The notes under the pieces are model-generated. The model saw nothing but the letters and a program-made list of their open reading frames with translations. It searched no databases and was not told the DNA's origin. Shown here piece by piece: positions 56,772-64,000 of a stretch of DNA of 64,000 nt (the stretch's first letter is position 1; each line of letters opens with the position of its first letter). A program made the position numbers and the translations under genes. The DNA is from Populus alba (taxonomy: Eukaryota > Streptophyta > Magnoliopsida > Malpighiales > Salicaceae): the NCBI RefSeq assembly GCF_005239225.2, contig NC_133294.1:21961631-22025630 (forward strand), given 5' to 3'.

Positions 56772-57069
56772 AAATTCTAATTCACATCAAATAGAGGACA
56801 GTAACCAAGCTATATTTTTTTTTTATTGTTTTATTTAGATAGAAAAGACGAAATTATATACATTTTCTTTGAAAACATAAAAAATTATCAAAACTTTTTA
56901 AAAATATAATTTTTAGTGTATCAGCCTCGTTCTTTTAACCAAATTAATATATTTCTATTCTTGCTGTATTTGTCCTTCTATTCTAAAACCAACCAAACTA
57001 AACATATAAATTAATGCCCTAATTCTCTTATAAATTCAAAACTAAAATAATTTTTCTAAAAAAATTATA

Positions 57070-57255
57070 GTTACGGTTGTTTTTTAAAATATTTTTCATT
57101 TAAAAATATATAAAAATAATATATTTTTTAAAAATTATTTTTGAAATCAGTGTATTAAAATAATTTGAAAAATTTTAAAAAATATTAATTTAAAATAAAT
57201 AAAAAATTTTAATTTTTTTTAAAAATATTTTTAAAATACAAAAATAAACATAAAA
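57070..57255 (+). repeat. AT-rich MITE-like repeat, family A
   Basis: GTTACGGTTGTTTTTTAAAAT head, TTTCATTTAAAAATATATAA, AAAAATTATTTTTGAAATCAG, TGTATTAAAATAATTTGAAA, and an AAATACAAAAATAAACAT tail. This is among the most complete family A copies here. Confidence 0.6.
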
Positions 57256-57639
57256 GTAACAGTTATAAGTAACGTGGATTTTCTATATTCTAAATTTGAA
57301 ATCAGTACTCAAAAGTACTTTTTTTTTCAATATCTTCTGAAGATTTTTTCTTGAAAAAAAAAAAAAACTTAATGGCAGTGGATCAAAGAATCTCTCTCTC
57401 TGTCTAAATATTTTTATTTTTTTTCGTAGAAATTATCTCCTTTATTGTTTCGTAATAAGGTTTTTTTTAATGGCTCAACATTATTGAAATAAAACTTATC
57501 ATTTTGAGGGGGGAAAAAGAAAAGACTTCGTATAAATAACTGATTTAAAAGGGATATATACCCTATATTAATGTCATAATTGAAATAAAAACTAAGTTCT
57601 AATAGATAAAAAATAATAATATAATAAATATCTAAAATT

Positions 57640-57860
57640 AGAGGTGAGCAAAAAAATTAAAAAACCGGTTAAACCGAACCGTGAAAAAAAACTGATTAGA
57701 ATTTTTGAAAAACTGACTGGTTTAGTTTTATAAGCTTGAAAACGATAAAACTGAACTGAAACCAAATCGAAAAAAACCGAGCTAAACTAAATAAACGAAC
57801 CAAAACGGTTTAAACCGGTTTTTATTCTAAAAAAACTGAACCGAATCAAAACTGGTCGAT
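57640..57860. repeat. ACCGAACCG/AAACCGGTTT-type interspersed repeat
   Basis: It starts AGGTGAGCAAAAAAATTAAA and then has many variants of AAACCGGTTAAACCGAACC, AAACTGAACTGAAACC and the palindromic AAACCGGTTT (57823-57832 region). This style of short-motif repetitive element is common in dicot genomes. The class is uncertain. Confidence 0.5.
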
Positions 57861-59545
57861 TTGAATTGATTTTTATTAATTTAATTATTTCTTTTTATAA
57901 AAACCAAACTGATAAGATAAAATAGTTATAAGACTGAATTGACAAGTCAATTCAGTAGGGTTAAGTTAGTTGAAAACTTGATTTTTTTACTATAATAATA
58001 TCATTTAAGAAAAAAAAAACCTGTAAAGCACAAGAAAAGACGTACAATAAGTGAATTCCCTCGGGGAAAAAGAGAGAAGACTTCTCATAAACACACTGAT
58101 TTAAAAGTGAATGACCTATCTTAATCATACTTAAAGTAAACTTAATCTTAGCAAAATATGATAATATAATACATACCTTAAAAGGTTAAGACTATAATTA
58201 TAAAATCCGGTCCAGTAAATCAATTTAGTGACCCTTCGATTCAAGATCTCATATGAGTCAAGTCAATAAAAAAAGTGATTTATTCTATAAAAAAAATATT
58301 AATTTTTTTTAAAAATAAAAAATTAAATTGATCCAAGTAATTTCAAATAAAAATCCCGGGTCAGTGAACACCCAACTCAAATTTGAAAAAAAATACAATG
58401 GGTAGTTTAGAAAATTAAAATATATATTCTGTGTCGAAGGAACGTGCGCAAGTCACGGAACGACATTTTTGACTGGAATTTTATGTGCTCTTCTTTTCAA
58501 ACATCACATTGCTGTAAAATCTAAGACTGGGGCAGAAGAGAAAAATGCTGATTCACAATCAATTGTCACGTTTCAAGGGTGAGAAACATGGCATGAGCCC
58601 CACGTTTTATATTCAAAATATTTACCAAATCTTTGAAATATTTTCTTATGATTGATTTTTTTTTTTTTAATCCAGTTATTCTTACACTTCTTTTAAAAAA
58701 TAAAACTAGTCATATTCAAGATTTATGACTACCTCTCCCAACAAATATATTTTTTGGAGATCAAACTTATATTCTCACTCTTATAAGGATATAATGATGT
58801 CTTAATCGCTAGATTAATTTTTCATTAGTGATTGAAATCTATTATGGTTATGCATTATCAATACCATTTGTATCTATATAGAAAAAGAATTTTTTAAGAA
58901 ATCAATTAGAGAAATATTAGTGGATATATTAATTTCCTACTTAATTACCCTCATTTCATTTTTTTTCCCTGTGAATGGATACATATGAGTCTTGATGTTT
59001 TTTTTTTTGAATGAAAAACATTAAATTATTGATTTTATTTTCGGTATCAAAATTATCGAATGTGGTTTCATGCATGATGAGCTTCCGTAATATCACCTCA
59101 CCGATGAACAATGACAGGAAAGTAGGAGATAAATATAACCCAGCCCATATAATTTAATAAAATTGATTAATAAACCCTTATAATTTAAAGAATTATGCAT
59201 ACAACTCCTACATTTTACAATCTGTTTATAAAGTTATCTACTCCAATTCCATGTTCTTTTTCCATTGCTGTTCTTTTTATTTTTCTTTCCTACAATATTA
59301 TATAATAAAAAAAAGGAGAAGCTATAAAAAAAACTTGATTAAAAATAAAAAAAATTCTGAAACAGAATACTACTAAATTGAAGATGATCCGATCAATATC
59401 ATTCAAAAGAATATTTAATTGTTTTTCAAACTACATATATTAACTAATCAGTTCCAAAAAACTATAAAAACTACTCTATATTTAATCCTAAAAATAGCCC
59501 TCCATCTTTCATTAATCAAATAATAATAATAATAAAACACTAAAG

Positions 59546-59720
59546 GGTGTATCTTAATTAGTCAGATCCTAAATTTAATTTTTAGAGATCATAAATTCAA
59601 GTCTTATAAACCTTAAAGCCGTTGAAAATTTATATAATCTTTAACTTTAGAATCCGTAGAATCAGTTAAGATACATATAAACTAGTCGAATATCCATGTT
59701 TATAAAATAATAATAATAAC
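59546..59720 (+). repeat. tRNA-derived SINE-like element with (AAT)n tail
   Basis: The head is GGTGTATCTTAATTAGTCAG (box A-like), then AAATTCAAGTCTTATAAACC (box B-like), CCGTTGAAAATTTATATAATC, AGAATCCGTAGAATCAGTTA, and an AAAATAATAATAATAAC tail. It is the sense-oriented counterpart of the copies at 299-457 and 18768-18955. It is the clearest of the three. Confidence 0.6.
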
Positions 59721-60581
59721 AAAGGATTTAACCTCAAAGAAATCGTAATACAGATCAAATCGTAATACAGCTCGTAATGTAACAACCGAGCGGCTAGCTA
59801 GTTTATTTGATGTTCATTCATACAAATTTATGTAAGCCAACAAATTAGCACACAGACACAAGAAAGAGAAGGCAATGTACGTACGCCGTTCAGGAAAAAC
59901 AAGGCAACAATATTCTCTTAAACCACAAGCCCACAACGGAGGAGTAAAATCATTGATCTCTGGCAAATTGCGACGATGTTCTCTCTTCCCCATTAGAAGG
60001 TAGTTCTTGATCACAGCATGGCCCTTGAGCTTCTCTGCTACATAGATTGGTAGCCAGGTGGGAATCGAATCAGAAGTTCACGGGGGGATTTCCTTGCAAG
60101 AAGAGAGGCCACGCCAATATAATCCTCCACTGATTCTGGCGATCAAGCTCTTAAAGCTGAAACCTGAAGAAGAAAAACACTACCAGCTAGCAAGTTCATG
60201 CACATTGCTCCTCCAATTAGATCAAATCAAGAAATATACTCTCACACACGCAAAAAAACAAAAAAAGGGTTGCTCAATGCGGGTGATAATATTCAATTTA
60301 TTCGGAAAATAATTTAGCATTATCTCAAGCGATAACTGCTAGAAATAAGTTTATCGAGAGTACAAGAACTTTAAAAAAACATAAAATAATTCTTTGTTGC
60401 AAGAACGAAACAACTTCTCTGCTCTAAGCTAGCACTAACTCCTTTAATTAAGAAACAATTCTTCCATTTAATTTAATGCAAGCAGTGTGTTAGCTCTCTA
60501 GACTCGATATGCACATGCAAAGAATAGAGTGATGATGATGACCAACAGAGGCTCACATATATAGAGATAGAAAGGAGAGAG

Positions 60582-60602
60582 TATGCTTGGCTCCTCGCAC
60601 GC
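60582..60602 (-). ncRNA. miR160 star (3p)
   Basis: The 21-nt complement of miR160, offset by 2 nt on the 3' arm (GCGTGCGAGGAGCCAAGCAT plus a final A). The pairing register supports correct DCL1 processing. Confidence 0.92.
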
Positions 60603-60647
60603 CACCGGCAGCAGCCAATCTAAGACAGAAGAGATTGGTCTTTGCTG

Positions 60648-60668
60648 TGGCATACAGGGAGCCAGGCA
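60648..60668 (-). ncRNA. miR160: mature miR160 (5p)
   Basis: The 21 nt are identical to the conserved plant miR160 sequence, with 5' U for AGO1 loading. It lies on the 5' arm of the precursor. Confidence 0.97.
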
Positions 60669-60890
60669 TAACCCATTTCACCTCCTTCTTCGACGCATCT
60701 CCCTTCTCTTTCGAATTCTGTTCTTGCTTCCATTGACGGACACAAATCTTGTGAAAGACTAGAGAGATATATAGAGAAGAGCAAACCCAGATCAAGGGGG
60801 TGAACGTAGAAGGCTTCTTCTATGTATAGAGAGCTATAGCAAGGAGTGAAGAGTAGAATTTTCTTACCATTTGAGAAAAAAAAGCCTCCC

Positions 60891-60898
60891 ATATATAA
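60891..60898 (-). promoter_or_regulatory. candidate TATA box for MIR160
   Basis: The minus strand reads CATTATATATGGGAGG. A TATATAT here would place transcription start near 60862, about 195 nt upstream of miR160. The CTATATATAG-type tracts at 60765-60780 are an alternative. Confidence 0.45.
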
Positions 60899-60904
60899 TG
60901 CCAT

Positions 60905-63900
60905 AAATCCACCATCAACAGATATATTTTTTTAAAAAATTAAAATCTCAATAGTGAATTCTAATTAAAGAGAGCATTTTTTGTTTACGTACACATTCAC
61001 ACTATAGCCACCATCGATCGGCACCGAACCACTGCAGGAACCTTTTCTTCCTTTGTTTTTTCTATAAAAAAAAAAAAACTTTTTTTGTAAGTCTTCTCAC
61101 AGGCTTCTTCTTGCGTAGCATACAAAATTCCACCTATATGGGTTTAGGTAGAGCATGGCATGGCTTTTATATTTGACCTATGGTGATTTTCTAAGTGTAT
61201 GACATGCTTGTCTCAACCTTTGAAGTGACAGATCAATGGATTTGTTTTATATTATTATTATTATTATTATTATTATTAGTAAGTTTATTCCCCATATTTT
61301 TATTTTTAAAAATAGTGAGAATTACCAAAAACGAATTGATTTCTTAAATAAAATGTTAAGAAATGGCTCAATATTTTAATTAAAATCAAACAAAAACGTA
61401 AAATATAAATCAACCGAAAGGCATAAAAATCCATCCCTTCCCTGTCCCTTTTTTTTCCCACACACACACATGAAGAAACATAATGTACTTTGGATCGATG
61501 GAAGAAATATTCAGATCCTCATCCACAATTTTGCCTTCTTATCAAGTTTTTCGATCAAAATAATTAAATCATAACTCCAAAAAACTAATCCAATGGTTAA
61601 AGAAATATACTTCATTCCATTTAGGATCTGCATAAAAAAACTTGTTAAAATTCTTCTAAATTCCAAAAAAACTTATTAACTTCATTCATTCACGACTTTT
61701 AAGTCTTAGAATTTTTAAAATGGAAGGTGAATAAGTTGGCAATTAAATAGAACAATTCAAAAGAAAAGGATATGGCTATTAATTTTGAGTGATTTTTCAC
61801 CAATTAATACATAATTATTTTGTCGATTACTCTAGATTTGAAGGAAGAGGCTAAGTTGGAGATCCAATGAAATCAACAAATTTTATGTATTAGATCGATA
61901 TGGGATTATATTTCTCTTTTTTGATAACCCAATTCCCTTTTCACTATACTTGTTTTCAACTTCTTTTTTTTTTTTTTTTTAATTTTTTAACCTATAGATG
62001 TTTTTTGTTTATTTTTTTTTTCATTTTTTGTTAAATATTTCTAATTTTTAAATTTAAAGTGACTAGAACATAATAAATAGTATTCAACACAATGGAAATG
62101 GAATCATTAACAGAGGGATACACAGTTCTTGAAAATTTTTATATAAGGGTAAAATCCTTAAAAAGTCAAAAAAGAACAAATCATGTCATTAGCTAGTAGT
62201 ACAGCCCCTACCACAAATGGCCATGAGATTCCACACAGGGATAGTTACCCTCTGAAAAGAAAACCCGCCGGGCCCCCCTTCTCTTTCTTTGTTTTCCTAA
62301 TAGATTAACACTTGTTTAGTGTGTTCTAGCGTGGTGGGTACGATTAAAACACTCTGTTTAGCTCTAATTATAGTTTTTAAAATATTTAATTAATTATCAT
62401 ATACTATAGTTTTGTACAGATCTCACAGGAAACTCTAGCTAGCTGTAAAAAAAATTACAATTTATAAACGTTCTTAAACCTTTATTTTTGTTTTCAAACT
62501 GTAATTACAAGAGCTATTATTGTATCAAACTTAAACTTGGTTTCTTTTTAAAACCATGGCCAGCCTCAAAATGCTTTGATTGTATAGGTTTTGCCTTTCC
62601 CTTTCACTCTCAAGTAAAGGTGAATGCTTTTCCCTTCTGGAGCCAGGCTTGTCGGGTGCCCTATGGAGGACTTCGGGAACCTTTTGCCAACCAAAGCCTA
62701 TCAATGAGACATTGAATCTAAACCTTACTACCTGCATCATCTTGATCCTTACACAGTAGTACTTTTGTTCCTGTTTTGCCTTAATTTGTTCTAAAATACA
62801 TGAGTGGCCACTGTTTCTTTCCTGATAAAATCTGCATGCTCAAGTTAAAACCCTTCTTTTAGAGGAAAAAGATTGATGGTCTACTTGCATGTTACATCTT
62901 AATTTTGATTTCAAATTCTTTCACGTTTGGAATGAAACATGACAGGTACTGCATATTGGAAACATATTGTTCATTTACAGTATTTACATATGGTCTGGAG
63001 ATCACATATGTTATATCTTTTATTTTTTATGAAATAGGGGGTTTTTATTACGTTCTAGTGGGATGATACATGATTTTTTTTTCTTTTTTTCTTTTTCCTC
63101 CAAGTATCAAGTAGTTATTAATAGTGTTTACACATGGTTCATGTGTAAATGTTATTTACTTATTCTAACACTATGAAACTCTCTGGTAGGCATCTGTAAC
63201 GTTTTCTTAGGGTTCTACAATATCACTGCTCAAGTGTCAATTTAAGAACAAGCCAATCACGTGGCTAGACAAGCCTCCTAGGGGCTTTTGAATGATCTAT
63301 TCTAGGTCAAATATCAGAACCAAGATTGACGATTGCTACATGTCCCCACTTGATTGTCTTCTTTCCTTTTGATATATGTGGATCCTTCGTATTTCCACAA
63401 CACTCCTCCATAATTCTTAATCCGTCTTTCATGATTTGGAACTAGTTTGGAATTAATTCGAAATTAATCACATCGATCATTGTCAAATTTTGATTTGATT
63501 TACATTGCCTTCAACTTACCACGATGGTTAATAATTCATGATTTGACTCGAGTCCAGTTTTAAAATAAAATAAATAAAAATTGACTTTGTAAATACTTTA
63601 AACCTTCTAACTAATTGACTGAAATTAAATAGTAATTCAATCAAAATCTAATTTAACTAAATTTGTTTTAGAAACAACGTTATTTTGGATTTTTTTTTAA
63701 TAAATCTTGAAACTATATAATTTTAAATAAATGTTAATTAACCCGAATTAATCCGTTCAAAAATAAATTCTCAGATCTTACTGCATTCAATTTGTTGATT
63801 TTTTTGTACTGTGACGAGATTACTCGAATTTTAAATCCGAACAAATTCGAATGATCCATTCGTATCATACCACACCCTTAGGTGGTTCCCAACTGATCAT

Positions 63901-64000
63901 CTTTCTTTCAATCTGGGCTGCTATAACACTTTGGATATTCAACTTCGGATAGACAAGAAATCTCTCAATTAGGACCCATTTAAAATGGTCGGTCTATATG
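60905..64000. other. AT-rich spacer upstream of MIR160, no supported gene
   Basis: Contains an (ATT)n run at 61251-61278, a long T tract at 61967-61980, and a GC-balanced segment at 62560-62720 that is open on both strands but has no recognised domain. A canonical TGTCTC auxin response element core lies at 61209-61214. The rest is unremarkable AT-rich text. Confidence 0.55.
61251..61278. repeat. (ATT)n microsatellite
   Basis: About nine ATT units. It is a possible SINE tail, but no SINE body with the window's family landmarks is visible next to it. Confidence 0.93.

Larger units (their letters stand above)
50600..60480. other. repeat-dominated spacer between MOR1 and MIR160
   Basis: No protein gene is supported. 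Apart from the named repeats, there are short open frames at 53390-53578, 53676-54002 and 59814-60312 with no recognisable domain. The segment 59790-60250 is less AT-rich and may belong to the primary MIR160 transcript, which runs leftward from about 60860. Confidence 0.55.
60570..60690 (-). ncRNA. MIR160: MIR160 precursor hairpin
   Basis: The minus-strand hairpin has mature miR160 on the 5' arm (60668-60648, a perfect match to the conserved 21-nt miR160 beginning TGCCTGGCTCCC) and the star strand on the 3' arm (60602-60582, starting GCGTGCGAGG). They pair with the expected 2-nt 3' overhangs, with mismatches at miRNA positions 4 and 12 and G:U pairs at 13, 15 and 17. An inner stem (GATTGGT with GCCAATC) closes a roughly 12-nt loop, and a lower stem (AAGGAG with CTCCTT) extends below. 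miR160 guides cleavage of ARF10/16/17 mRNAs and so tunes auxin responses in roots, leaves and embryos. Overlapping minus-strand frames (60553-60904) are not coding. Confidence 0.96.

Noticed and set aside
60553..60904. Two overlapping minus-strand open frames (80 and 94 codons)
   Set aside because: They overlap the MIR160 hairpin and have no domain. They are best explained as non-coding primary miRNA sequence.
62488..62740. Overlapping frames on both strands in a GC-balanced segment, containing GGAGCCAGGCTTG
   Set aside because: The motif superficially resembles part of miR160 but matches only 8-9 bases and has no hairpin partner nearby. No protein domain is seen.
1..64000. rRNA genes, CRISPR arrays, prokaryotic operons or integrated virus
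   Set aside because: None of the diagnostic sequences are present. All repeats are microsatellites, transposon-derived or local duplications of plant type.

Overview
This window is nuclear DNA of a flowering plant. It has intron-rich genes with GT-AG splice sites, very AT-rich spacers, a Copia LTR retrotransposon, MITEs and SINE-like elements, and a canonical plant miRNA hairpin. The repeat families (degenerate TTAAAGTATTTTT-type MITEs, GGTTAACCC arrays, a tRNA-type SINE with an (AAT)n tail) look to me like Salicaceae, most likely Populus. That placement is inference from memory of the repeats and was not tested.

Layout. Positions 1-9949 are AT-rich spacer with SINE, MITE and degenerate LTR-like sequence. 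A five-exon IQ67-domain (IQD) calmodulin-binding protein gene lies at 9950-12346 (+, 555 aa). A two-exon gene at 16172-17056 (+, 210 aa) encodes a small EAR-motif, C-terminal zinc-ribbon-like protein of the CFL1/GIR type. Positions 17057-27000 are repeat-rich spacer with a roughly 60-bp degenerate tandem repeat and LTR-like remnants. The dominant feature is MOR1/GEM1 (XMAP215/Dis1 TOG-domain microtubule polymerase) at 27100-50264 (+). I could splice it by hand into 54 exons and 2027 codons with the reading frame intact throughout. Its intron 47 carries a 4849-bp Copia element in antisense orientation (42955-47803). Its 317-bp LTRs look identical and it is bounded by a 5-bp AAATC target-site duplication, so the insertion is very young. 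From 50.6 to 60.4 kb there is a repeat-dominated spacer with a TRIM-like element, a Helitron-like tandem array, an ACCGAACCG-type repeat and a SINE. A MIR160 precursor lies on the minus strand at about 60570-60690, with perfect miR160 and a well-paired star strand. The last 3 kb show no gene that I can support.

The genes do not form an operon-like system. IQD proteins and MOR1 both act at the cortical microtubule array, and miR160 represses ARF10/16/17-type auxin response factors, but their proximity here is most simply chance. I found no undescribed molecular system. The strongest observations are the young antisense Copia insertion inside an essential gene, its single integrase frameshift, a GC-AG intron in MOR1, a Stowaway-type MITE inside a locally duplicated MOR1 intron, and the MIR160 locus.
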